A stretch of 6,700 bases of DNA, taken from NCBI GenBank assembly GCA_945870465.1, contig CAMBSS010000205.1, positions 1 through 6,700 on the forward strand. Direction: 5' to 3'. Positions 1-5,770 of this stretch are shown in pieces. How positions within the stretch are numbered: the first letter of the stretch is position 1; the number at the start of each line of letters is the position of its first letter. The DNA is from Bordetella parapertussis. GTDB lineage: Bacteria; Pseudomonadota; Gammaproteobacteria; Burkholderiales; SG8-41. The notes below the pieces were generated by a model that saw only the letters and a list, made by a program, of their open reading frames with translations, ran no database searches and had not been told where the DNA came from. The position numbers and the translations under genes are program-made.

Positions 1-858
1 CTTCACGTCGGGGCGGTCCATCACTTTCGACACGGCGGCAAACAAGCGCTGCACAATCGCTTGAGACGTCTGCCGCGGCGCGAATATGCCCTGCCACGAG
101 CCGCTCTTCATGGCGGGAAATCCTGATTCCGGCATAGTAGGCACATCCGGCAAAACCGCGATTCTCGCGGGGGCGGTAACGCCTAACGCCTTCAGGCGGC
201 CCTGTTTGACGAAACTCGAACAGGACGAAAGCAGCGCGAACATGACCTGGGTTTCATTGCCCAGCAATCCGATGATCGCGGGGCCGGCGCCGCCCTTGTA
301 GGGCACGTGCACCATCCTGATACCAGCGGCGCTGGTAAACGACTCGGTGTCGATCCGGTTTGAACTGCCGGTGCCGGCAAAGTTGAGTTGGCCGGGAGAT
401 CTTTTCGCGTAATCGATGAGTTCTTTGACCGTGGCAACAGGCAATGCCGTGTTCACCACGAGCACGCTGGGCAGGTCCGCCACTTCGATAATCGCCGCCA
501 GGTCGCGCAACGGCTGCACGGGAAACGACGGATACAAACCGGGATTGATCGCTATCGTCCCGACATTGCCGAACAGCAGCGTGTATCCATCCGGATTCGC
601 CCGCGCCGCGACTTCGACGCCGATGTTGCCGGCCGCGCCCGATCGATTGTCGATCACGATCTGCTGCCCGAGCTGTTCCGCCAGCGCCGGCTGCAAAACC
701 CGGGCGGTGAAATCGGAAGAGCCGCCGGGCGCATAAGGCACCACCAGACGGAGCGGACGGGCCGGATAACCTGCATCGCTCTGCGCGCCTACTTGCGATG
801 CGATCGCACATAACGCGAACGCTCCAATAACGGGGAAAAAATCTCTCGAAGAAGTCAC
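1..858 (-). CDS. Bug/TctC-family tripartite tricarboxylate transporter substrate-binding protein (3' end cut by window)
   Basis: This is a periplasmic solute receptor of the Bug (TctC) family, which captures organic acids for TctAB-type secondary transporters or acts in sensing. Translation from a GTG at 858-856 stays open for 286 codons to base 1, so roughly the last 35-45 residues of a usual 320-330 residue protein lie outside. The N-terminus is a signal peptide: a short polar start, a hydrophobic stretch at about residues 8-23, and a likely cut after VGA (residue 25). Family hallmarks follow: YPARPLRLVVPYAPGGSSD (31-49), NPDGYTLLFGN (88-98), VKELIDYAK (144-152), PGQLNFAGTG (155-164), the HVPYKGG ligand loop (184-190), and GSWQGIFAP (253-261). 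GTG is chosen because the in-frame codon three positions upstream is the TAG stop of the dehydratase-like gene and no ATG precedes the signal peptide. The start lies 6 bases after that stop with only a weak GGGA-type ribosome site, so translational coupling is likely. Family assignment is secure; the ligand is unknown. Confidence 0.93.
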   Translation of the reverse strand, partial: MTSSRDFFPVIGAFALCAIASQVGAQSDAGYPARPLRLVVPYAPGGSSDFTARVLQPALAEQLGQQIVIDNRSGAAGNIGVEVAARANPDGYTLLFGNVGTIAINPGLYPSFPVQPLRDLAAIIEVADLPSVLVVNTALPVATVKELIDYAKRSPGQLNFAGTGSSNRIDTESFTSAAGIRMVHVPYKGGAGPAIIGLLGNETQVMFALLSSCSSFVKQGRLKALGVTAPARIAVLPDVPTMPESGFPAMKSGSWQGIFAPRQTSQAIVQRLFAAVSKVMDRPDVK

Positions 859-864
859 GGCGGG

Positions 865-2025
865 CTATCCCAGCTTAGGGTCGCGGATCATGTTCGGCGC
901 AAGCCGGCGCCATGGGTGCGCGCGCACCACTTCGTCGTTGAGTTGCATGCCCGTACCTATCGCCTGCGGAATTTCGTAACAGCCGTCGACCAGCGGCGGC
1001 GTTTTGCCGATGATGACTTCGTCGTAGCGCTCGTTCTCGGCCAACTGGTGTTCGAAGATCAGGAAATTTTCCGCCACCGCCGATGCATGCAGGCTCGCAA
1101 GCGTGCATAGCGGCGACGTTGGATTGTGCGGCGAATACTCGATGCCGCCCGCGGCGGTCAATTTGCAGATCTTGACGATTTCCGCGTACCCGCCCGCGTA
1201 CTTGATGTCGGGCATCACGACGTGCAGCAATTTGTTGTCGACGTAACGCTTGAAGCCCTGCTCTGCAACCTGGCGCTCGGCCCCTGCCAGCCGTATGCCG
1301 TGCTCCTTCGCGTACTGGCATACGCGCGCGAGTGCCGGCTGGCCTTCCGGACTTTCAGAAACCATGCACTCGAGCCAGAAAGGTTTCATGGGTGCGAGTT
1401 CGCGTATCACGTGCTTCGCGGACTCCTCGTCAAAGCGCCAGTGGCAGTCGAGCAGCACCTCGACCTTGGGGCCGGCCGCTTCGTGCGCCGCATACGTGCA
1501 CGCAATGCCGTTCTCGATCGCTTTTTTGACCTTGGGATTGTCAAGCTCATCGGGCATCACGCCGTCGAACGGCGAAATCTTGATCGCGGTGAATCCGCGT
1601 CCCGCCATCTCGCGCGCGGTCTCTGCATAACCTTTGACGGAACGGTCGGTAATACAGCGATTCACGTTAGCATAGACGCGCACCTTGTCGCGCAGTTGCT
1701 TGCCGAGCAGCGCATGCACCGGTTTGCCAGCGGCCTGCGCGCGTATGTCCGTAATCGCCAGTTCGAGCGCGCTCAATACGGAATTCGCGGCGAGCCCGCC
1801 GAACGCATGCGGATAGACCGTGATGAGAGGCATTGCCTGCTCGAGAGTCGCCCCCGTGAGTTGCGGCAGCAACCGGTTGAGGCACGCGAGCTGCACCTCC
1901 TCCCAGCCCTGCAGCGTCGCCTCACCGAGGCCGGTGAGTCCCTCATCGGTGACTACGCGGAAAAAAGTCCAGTTTGATTTTTCGGATACGTTAACGAACA
2001 GCGGTTCGATTTTTACGATTTTCAT
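865..2025 (-). CDS. Enolase-superfamily (mandelate racemase/muconate lactonizing type) enzyme, galactonate dehydratase-like
   Basis: This 386-residue cytoplasmic enzyme has the full two-domain layout: an N-terminal capping domain (about 1-120) and a TIM-barrel domain (about 125-370). Family members abstract a proton alpha to a carboxylate, using Mg2+ to hold the enolate. Visible catalytic positions are K149 in AIKIS, D193 and H195 in LLDCHWRF, E219 in FWLEC, E250 in AGAERQ, D273 in MPDIKYAGG, H300 in YSPHNP and E325 in IFEHQ. The D-x-H pair, the Asp-His dyad (D273/H300) and the Glu 25 residues after the His resemble D-galactonate dehydratase and related acid-sugar dehydratases. Residue 151 is Ser rather than the second Lys of the KxK motif, consistent with dehydratase subgroups rather than racemases. 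E219 is followed by Cys-Met instead of the common Glu-Pro. The gene starts 9 bases after the upstream Bug gene, with a weak purine-rich ribosome site, and is followed 6 bases later by the second Bug gene. The substrate is probably a sugar acid or other hydroxy acid (inference). Confidence 0.9.
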   Translation of the reverse strand: MKIVKIEPLFVNVSEKSNWTFFRVVTDEGLTGLGEATLQGWEEVQLACLNRLLPQLTGATLEQAMPLITVYPHAFGGLAANSVLSALELAITDIRAQAAGKPVHALLGKQLRDKVRVYANVNRCITDRSVKGYAETAREMAGRGFTAIKISPFDGVMPDELDNPKVKKAIENGIACTYAAHEAAGPKVEVLLDCHWRFDEESAKHVIRELAPMKPFWLECMVSESPEGQPALARVCQYAKEHGIRLAGAERQVAEQGFKRYVDNKLLHVVMPDIKYAGGYAEIVKICKLTAAGGIEYSPHNPTSPLCTLASLHASAVAENFLIFEHQLAENERYDEVIIGKTPPLVDGCYEIPQAIGTGMQLNDEVVRAHPWRRLAPNMIRDPKLG

Positions 2026-2034
2026 TTTCTGATT

Positions 2035-3033
2035 TCATTGTCCAAATTTGTAACTGCTGTCGCGCATGAGCTTGGCCACACGATCGCGTTCGGCGCGCAA
2101 GGCCTGGGCAGTATCCGCCGGCGAAGTGCTCAACGGGGTGGTGCCCTGCACGGCAAGTTTTTCCTTGATGTCGGGCAACTGCAGAATACGGCTGATTTCG
2201 ACATGCAGCTTGGACAGTATCTCCGGCGGCGTACCGGCCGGCGCGAGCAGACCCTGCCACGAGCCGGTGAGGAAACCCGGCATGCCAAGTTCGGCCACCG
2301 TCGGCGTATCCGGCAGCGTGGGCAGACGCTCCGCACTGGTGATGGCCAGCAGCCGCAATCGGCCGCTGTGAATTTGCGGCATGACAGGGAGCATGCCGTT
2401 GAACATGACGTCCGCCTGCCCCGACACCACGTCCATGATGGTCTGCATCCCGCCGCGGCCGGTGATGTAAGTCCAGCGGATGCCTGCACGGCTCGCGAAA
2501 TCGATGCCCGCCATCAGCGGTGCGCCCGCCAGCGAAGCCGCGAAATTGAGTTCGCCCGGCCGCCGCTTGGCAAGCGCAATGAGTTCCTTCACGTTCGTCA
2601 CCGGCAAGCTCGGATGGCTGCACAGCACGTGCGGCGAAAACGTAAGCGCCATGACCGGCGTCAGATCGCGCAGATAGTCGAATGACGGTTTGGCTTGCGC
2701 CAGATAGGAAATCAGCACCGATCCCATGTCCGTGACCAGCAAGGTGTAGCCGTCCGGTTGCGCGCGCACCACGGCTTCGGTGCCGATCAGTCCGGCGGCG
2801 CCAGGCCGCGCTTCGAGAACTATTTGCTGCCCCCACTTCTCGGTCATTTTCAGGCCGATCAGACGGCCCAGAATATCGGACGTGCCGCCCGCCGGGTACG
2901 GCGCGACGAAGCGGATGGACCGCGCGGGATAGCCCTGCGCCGGATCGGCCGGCGCGGTCTGCGCGTACGCCACCGCCGACGACACTGCGATACACGCGAC
3001 AATAAAATTCGCGGGCGCGCTGAAAGTTCGCAT
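2035..3033 (-). CDS. Bug/TctC-family tripartite tricarboxylate transporter substrate-binding protein
   Basis: This complete 332-residue periplasmic receptor is of the same family as the product at 1-858 but clearly diverged from it. The ATG at 3033 is chosen over an in-frame ATG 24 bases upstream (3057) because a near-perfect Shine-Dalgarno run (3041-3050) sits 7 bases before it and because it gives a normal signal peptide: a hydrophobic core at about residues 9-22 and a likely cut after AYA (residue 24). Bug hallmarks are YPARSIRFVAPYPAGGTSD (35-53), GQQIVLEARPGAAG (68-81), QPDGYTLLV (92-100), VKELIALAK (148-156), PGELNFAAS (159-167), GSWQGLLAPAGTPPEI (257-272) and a C-terminal helix. The usual ligand-loop sequence VPYKGG is replaced by YITGRGG (189-195), so the ligand may differ from that of its neighbour. 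It is the first gene of the minus-strand unit and ends 9 bases before the dehydratase-like gene. No membrane permease partner is visible; many Bug genes are orphans of this kind. Confidence 0.94.
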   Translation of the reverse strand: MRTFSAPANFIVACIAVSSAVAYAQTAPADPAQGYPARSIRFVAPYPAGGTSDILGRLIGLKMTEKWGQQIVLEARPGAAGLIGTEAVVRAQPDGYTLLVTDMGSVLISYLAQAKPSFDYLRDLTPVMALTFSPHVLCSHPSLPVTNVKELIALAKRRPGELNFAASLAGAPLMAGIDFASRAGIRWTYITGRGGMQTIMDVVSGQADVMFNGMLPVMPQIHSGRLRLLAITSAERLPTLPDTPTVAELGMPGFLTGSWQGLLAPAGTPPEILSKLHVEISRILQLPDIKEKLAVQGTTPLSTSPADTAQALRAERDRVAKLMRDSSYKFGQ

Positions 3034-3176
3034 TCTGATCTCCTCCTCCTGGCCCAACTGTCGCGCGGTCGCGGTGTATTTGATAGCTCCGCTTCGCCGT
3101 CTTCTTCTGCTGCGCGGTGGTGACTAAGCCGCAACAGCCGTGTAAGCTTGAACGCCCTTCATTTTTACACCTATTC
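3034..3176. promoter_or_regulatory. Divergent intergenic region between the Bug operon and the dehydrogenase gene
   Basis: The two opposed transcription units start here, so promoters for both should lie within these 143 bases. I see no convincing sigma-70 pair on either strand. On the minus strand a TATCAA hexamer (3080-3085) could be a -10, but it has no credible -35. A short inverted repeat, GTGTAA (3140-3145) with TTACAC (3165-3170), lies just before the dehydrogenase start and could be an operator or chance. An in-frame GTG at 3117 would extend the dehydrogenase by 20 residues, but those residues do not look like the family N-terminus. Confidence 0.5.
3041..3050 (-). promoter_or_regulatory. 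Strong Shine-Dalgarno site of the first Bug gene
   Basis: On the minus strand the run AGGAGGAGGA lies 7 bases before the ATG at 3033. It decides the start: the alternative ATG at 3057 would place this run inside the coding region and put a hydrophilic extension before the signal peptide. It is by far the strongest ribosome site in the window, which fits an abundantly made periplasmic receptor. Confidence 0.85.
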
Positions 3177-4187
3177 ATGAAACCGGCATTGCTTGTTTCG
3201 CAGAAAGTCGTCGCCGAATTCGGTGCACGCCTCAACGATATCCTGAACGCCGCGCCGCGGCAATTCGAAGTTCTGCCGTTTACGCCAACCATGCAGGTTG
3301 CTCCAGCACAGCTCGACACTATCGCGGCCGCGTACTATTCGCGCGACATCTGGGAAGGCACATCGAAGAGCGCGGTGAGTCCCGCCGGGCGCGTGTTCTG
3401 GGACATCACAGAGCGCTTGCCTAACCTGCAGTGGATTTCCGTTTTCTCGTCGGGCAGCGATCAGCCACAATATCAAAAAGCAATGCGGCGCGGCGTGCGC
3501 GTCAGCACAGGCGCCGGTGCGCAAACGGATGCGGTCGCCAACGCAGCAATCGCTGGTCTGCTTGCGATGGCGCGCTGCCTGCCGCAATGGGTGGCAGCGC
3601 AGCAGCGCGCCGAGTGGGCGCCGTTGCGCGCCGCCGACCTGCCGCCCGATTTGCGCGGCCAGACCGCGGTGATCGTCGGCGCGGGACTGATCGGCAGCAC
3701 CATCGCACGCGTGCTGCAGGCGTTCGGCATGAAAACCATAGGCATCCGCCGGCACGCCACTCCGGCCCCGCACTTCGATGAAGTCTTCGCGCCGTCAGCG
3801 CTCGACGCGCAACTGCCGACGTGCGGCTGGTTGATACTTGCCTGCCCGCTGTCGGCGGAAACCCGCGGCATGATAGACGCGCGGCGGCTCGCGTTGCTGC
3901 CGCCAACGGCGGGATTCGTCAATATCGCGCGCGGCGAAGTCGTGGATGAAGCAGCGCTCACCGACGCTTTGGCCAACGGCCGGTTGCGCTGCGCTTATCT
4001 GGACGTGTTCGTGCAGGAACCGCTGGCGCGCGAATCGCCGCTATGGCGCCTGCCCAATGTACTGGTCTCGCCGCATAATGCCGGCGCCTCGCCTGGCACC
4101 TACGGACGTGGCGTGGAGATTTTTCTGCGCAATCTCGACGCGTACCTGAAGGACAAGCCATTGGAGAACCAGGCATCCATCGCTTGA
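3177..4187 (+). CDS. D-isomer-specific 2-hydroxyacid dehydrogenase (2-keto acid reductase)
   Basis: This 336-residue cytoplasmic oxidoreductase interconverts 2-keto acids and D-2-hydroxy acids with NAD(P)H. The ends form the split catalytic domain (about 1-110 and 305-336) around a nucleotide-binding Rossmann domain. The dinucleotide motif is VIVGAGLIGS (G168, G170, G173). The catalytic set is R252 in NIARGE, E281 in FVQEP and H300 in SPHNAG, matching the Arg-Glu-His arrangement of the family. At the end of the second Rossmann strand the sequence is GIRRH (189-193), with Arg where NAD-preferring members carry an acidic residue, so NADPH preference is plausible (inference). The glyoxylate/hydroxypyruvate reductase-like branch is likely. 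ATG 3177 is chosen because MKPALLVSQK begins the first beta strand in the usual way; no good ribosome site precedes it, so translation may be weak or the start uncertain. It reads divergently from the Bug operon and is followed 95 bases later by the CitE-like gene. The natural substrate is unknown. Confidence 0.92.
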   Translation: MKPALLVSQKVVAEFGARLNDILNAAPRQFEVLPFTPTMQVAPAQLDTIAAAYYSRDIWEGTSKSAVSPAGRVFWDITERLPNLQWISVFSSGSDQPQYQKAMRRGVRVSTGAGAQTDAVANAAIAGLLAMARCLPQWVAAQQRAEWAPLRAADLPPDLRGQTAVIVGAGLIGSTIARVLQAFGMKTIGIRRHATPAPHFDEVFAPSALDAQLPTCGWLILACPLSAETRGMIDARRLALLPPTAGFVNIARGEVVDEAALTDALANGRLRCAYLDVFVQEPLARESPLWRLPNVLVSPHNAGASPGTYGRGVEIFLRNLDAYLKDKPLENQASIA

Positions 4188-4270
4188 CGGCGCGCCGCCC
4201 GTAAAATATCCGATGCAGTAACCCGTTTGCCCAAAGCTGCCGGCAATGCATGCAGGCAACTCCCAACCCA

Positions 4271-4276
4271 AGAGGA
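4271..4276 (+). promoter_or_regulatory. Shine-Dalgarno site deciding the CitE-like start
   Basis: AGAGGA lies 6 bases before the ATG at 4283. This favours that ATG over an in-frame ATG at 4250, which would add 11 residues rich in Pro and Arg unlike the family N-terminus and would put this purine run inside the coding region. Confidence 0.7.
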
Positions 4277-4282
4277 AGAAGA

Positions 4283-5200
4283 ATGACCACAGCTCGCGAA
4301 CTACCTGTATGGCGCTCCCTGATGTACGTGCCGGTCAACGTCGACAAGTACGTGGACAAGGCGCACACGCGCGGCGCCGACGTCATCCAGCTCGACGTCG
4401 AAGACAGTGTGCCGCCGGCGGAGAAAGAAAAAGCCCGCACGCTGGTCGAAGCGGCCGCCAAAAAGGTGCGCCGCGGCGGTGCCGACGTCGTCGTACGCAT
4501 CAACCGCCCGCTGTCGCTCGCGGTGCGCGACCTCGAGCACTCGATCTGTCCCGACGTCGACGGCATCGCCTGCACCAAGGTCGACAGCGCGTCGCACATC
4601 AAACTTCTCGACGAACTGGTGACTGAACTCGAAGAAAAGCGCGGCATGACTAGCGGCCACACCAAGTTCATCGCCATGGTCGAGACCGCTGACGCGTTTT
4701 TCCGCATCCACGAAATCGTGCGCGCCAGCCCGCGCATCGTCGCCACCTGCATCGGCGGCGAAGATTTCGCGCTCGACAACAACATGCAGCCCTCCGGCGA
4801 AGCGCTGTTCTATCCCAAGCAGCACATGATCATCGCCGCCAATTCCGCCTCAATCATGCCGATAGGCTTCATCGACAGCGTCGCGGGTTTCGGCGACTGG
4901 GACAAGTTCCGCAAGATGGTGCGCCGCTCGCGCGACTTCGGCTTCATGGGTGCCGGTTGCATACACCCGGGCCAGGTCACTATCGTCAACGAGGAATACA
5001 CGCCGACCACCGAGGAAGTCGAATACGCGCGCAAGATCATCAAGCTGGACAAGGAAGCCGCCGCTGCCGGCCGCGGCTCATGGTCGCTCGATGGCAAAAT
5101 GATCGACATCCCCATCATCGTGCGCGCGCAAAAACTCATCAAGCGTTATGACGCGATCAAGGCGCGCGAGTCTAAAACGCTCGCTGCCGCGAAAGGCTGA
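4283..5200 (+). CDS. CitE-like / HpcH-HpaI family lyase (CoA-thioester C-C lyase)
   Basis: This 305-residue TIM-barrel protein belongs to the citrate lyase beta subunit-like family, whose members cleave or form C-C bonds in CoA thioesters such as malyl-CoA, citramalyl-CoA or citryl-thioesters, using Mg2+. Visible hallmarks are R11 in WRSLMYVPV, the D38-E40-D41 cluster in QLDVEDSVPP, R72 in VVVRINRP, K99 in ACTKVD, the metal ligand E134 in AMVETADA, metal ligand D161 in IGGEDFALD and the AGCIHPGQV loop (224-232). The spacing from E134 to D161 is 27 residues, as between the metal-binding Glu and Asp of malyl-CoA lyases. Length is near the family norm (about 275-320). No CitD or CitF genes lie next to it, so it is a stand-alone lyase rather than part of a citrate lyase complex (inference). 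In the cluster it could act on a CoA ester of the acid taken up by the Bug receptors, but no CoA ligase or transferase is in view. The exact substrate is unassigned. Confidence 0.9.
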   Translation: MTTARELPVWRSLMYVPVNVDKYVDKAHTRGADVIQLDVEDSVPPAEKEKARTLVEAAAKKVRRGGADVVVRINRPLSLAVRDLEHSICPDVDGIACTKVDSASHIKLLDELVTELEEKRGMTSGHTKFIAMVETADAFFRIHEIVRASPRIVATCIGGEDFALDNNMQPSGEALFYPKQHMIIAANSASIMPIGFIDSVAGFGDWDKFRKMVRRSRDFGFMGAGCIHPGQVTIVNEEYTPTTEEVEYARKIIKLDKEAAAAGRGSWSLDGKMIDIPIIVRAQKLIKRYDAIKARESKTLAAAKG

Positions 5201-5239
5201 TGCGGGAGTAAGGAGTGCGGCGAAAAACCAACTAATTCT

Positions 5240-5273
5240 CCCTCTCCCCGCTCGCGGGGGCGGGGGTGAGGGG
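5240..5273. repeat. GC-rich imperfect palindrome (REP-like element candidate)
   Basis: CCCTCTCCCCGC (5240-5251) pairs imperfectly with GCGGGGGTGAGGG (5260-5272), with one T/A difference and one extra base. A competing inner hairpin is perfect: CCCCG (5246-5250) with CGGGG (5255-5259) around a 4-base loop. The CCCTC...GAGGG form resembles the dispersed palindromic intergenic repeats common in proteobacterial genomes. No T-run follows on either strand, so it is not a classical intrinsic terminator, although it could attenuate transcription or protect the lyase mRNA end. It sits between the CitE-like and Rid genes, 24 bases before the Rid start. Confidence 0.65.
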
Positions 5274-5283
5274 CGCTTGAGAT

Positions 5284-5289
5284 GAAAGG
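5284..5289 (+). promoter_or_regulatory. Shine-Dalgarno-like site favouring the Rid start at 5297
   Basis: GAAAGG ends 7 bases before the ATG at 5297. An alternative in-frame ATG at 5282 has GAGGGG 8 bases upstream, but those bases belong to the palindromic repeat, and the product from 5297 (MNVEQRLSALGI) matches the usual N-terminus of this Rid subgroup. The choice differs by only 5 residues. Confidence 0.55.
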
Positions 5290-5296
5290 CCAAAGT

Positions 5297-5761
5297 ATGA
5301 ATGTCGAACAACGCCTGTCCGCACTTGGGATCACACTACCCACCGCGCCCACGCCGGCAGCGAATTACCTGCCGTGGACCATCACAGGGAACCAGTTATG
5401 GATCGCGGGCCAGGCGCCGATCCGCGATGGCAAGTACGATTACCTCGGCCGCGTCGGTGAAGCCGTCACGCCGGAGCAGGCGCACGCCGCGGCACGGCTG
5501 TGCGGAATCAACGTGCTGGCGCAAGTCAAAGCGGCGTGCAAGGGAGACTGGTCACGCCTGGTCAAAGCCGTGCGCATTTGCGGCTACATCAGCGCGGTGC
5601 CGGACTTCTTTGAATTCCCCAAAGTGCTCGATGGCTGCTCCGACCTGATGATCGAAGTGCTGGGCGACGCCGGCAAGCACGTGCGCACAGTGATGGGTGT
5701 CAGCGGCCTGCGTTTCAATGTGCCTATAGTCGTCGATGCGGTCTTCGAAATACGCGCGTAA
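5297..5761 (+). CDS. Rid (YjgF/YER057c/UK114) family protein lacking the catalytic arginine
   Basis: This 154-residue cytoplasmic protein belongs to the Rid superfamily of trimeric chorismate-mutase-like folds. It fits the longer subgroup that begins with an RLxxLGITLP segment: RLSALGITLP (6-15), PAANYLPW (20-27), an IAGQAP strand (36-41), ARLCGINVLAQVK (66-78), RLVKAVRICGYISAVPDF (87-104), GCSDLMIEVLG (113-123) and a C-terminal PIVVDAVFEI strand (143-152). In RidA itself an Arg (R105 in E. coli) within a VEVARLP segment is needed to hydrolyse enamine/imine intermediates. Here the aligned segment is GVSGLRF (134-140), with G137 at that position, so RidA-type imine deaminase activity is doubtful. 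Related subgroups often sit beside catabolic genes, and their reactions are mostly unknown. The gene lies 96 bases after the CitE-like gene on the same strand and ends 9 bases before the 3' end of the opposed enolase-superfamily gene. Family placement is firm; function is not. Confidence 0.9.
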   Translation: MNVEQRLSALGITLPTAPTPAANYLPWTITGNQLWIAGQAPIRDGKYDYLGRVGEAVTPEQAHAAARLCGINVLAQVKAACKGDWSRLVKAVRICGYISAVPDFFEFPKVLDGCSDLMIEVLGDAGKHVRTVMGVSGLRFNVPIVVDAVFEIRA

Positions 5762-5770
5762 CACAAAACT

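Noticed and set aside
1126..1977. Long plus-strand open frame (about 283 codons) opposite the enolase-superfamily gene
   Set aside because: It is fully antisense to a gene with complete catalytic motifs, has no family resemblance and is rich in Arg/His, as expected for a GC-rich shadow frame.
3080..3085. TATCAA on the minus strand as the -10 of the Bug operon
   Set aside because: No acceptable -35 lies 16-18 bases upstream (the sequence there is AGAAGA-like), so it is not called as a promoter.
1991..3319. Long minus-strand open frame (about 442 codons) across the first Bug gene and the divergent region
   Set aside because: It is a different frame of the same DNA as the Bug receptor, crosses the divergent promoter region and the dehydrogenase start, and encodes low-complexity Arg/Ala/Gly-rich sequence.
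4188..4197. Ten-base perfect palindrome CGGCGCGCCG after the dehydrogenase stop as a terminator
   Set aside because: It has no loop and is not followed by a T-run; in GC-rich DNA such palindromes are frequent.
4184..4212. Possible promoter: TTGACG (4184-4189), overlapping the dehydrogenase stop, with TATCCG (4207-4212) at 17-base spacing
   Set aside because: The -35 is good, but the -10 matches consensus in only three positions. The better TAAAAT (4202-4207) is only 12 bases away, too close.
3958..4785. Minus-strand open frame (about 275 codons) opposite the dehydrogenase end and lyase start
   Set aside because: It is antisense to two well-supported genes and spans their intergenic gap; no recognisable domain.
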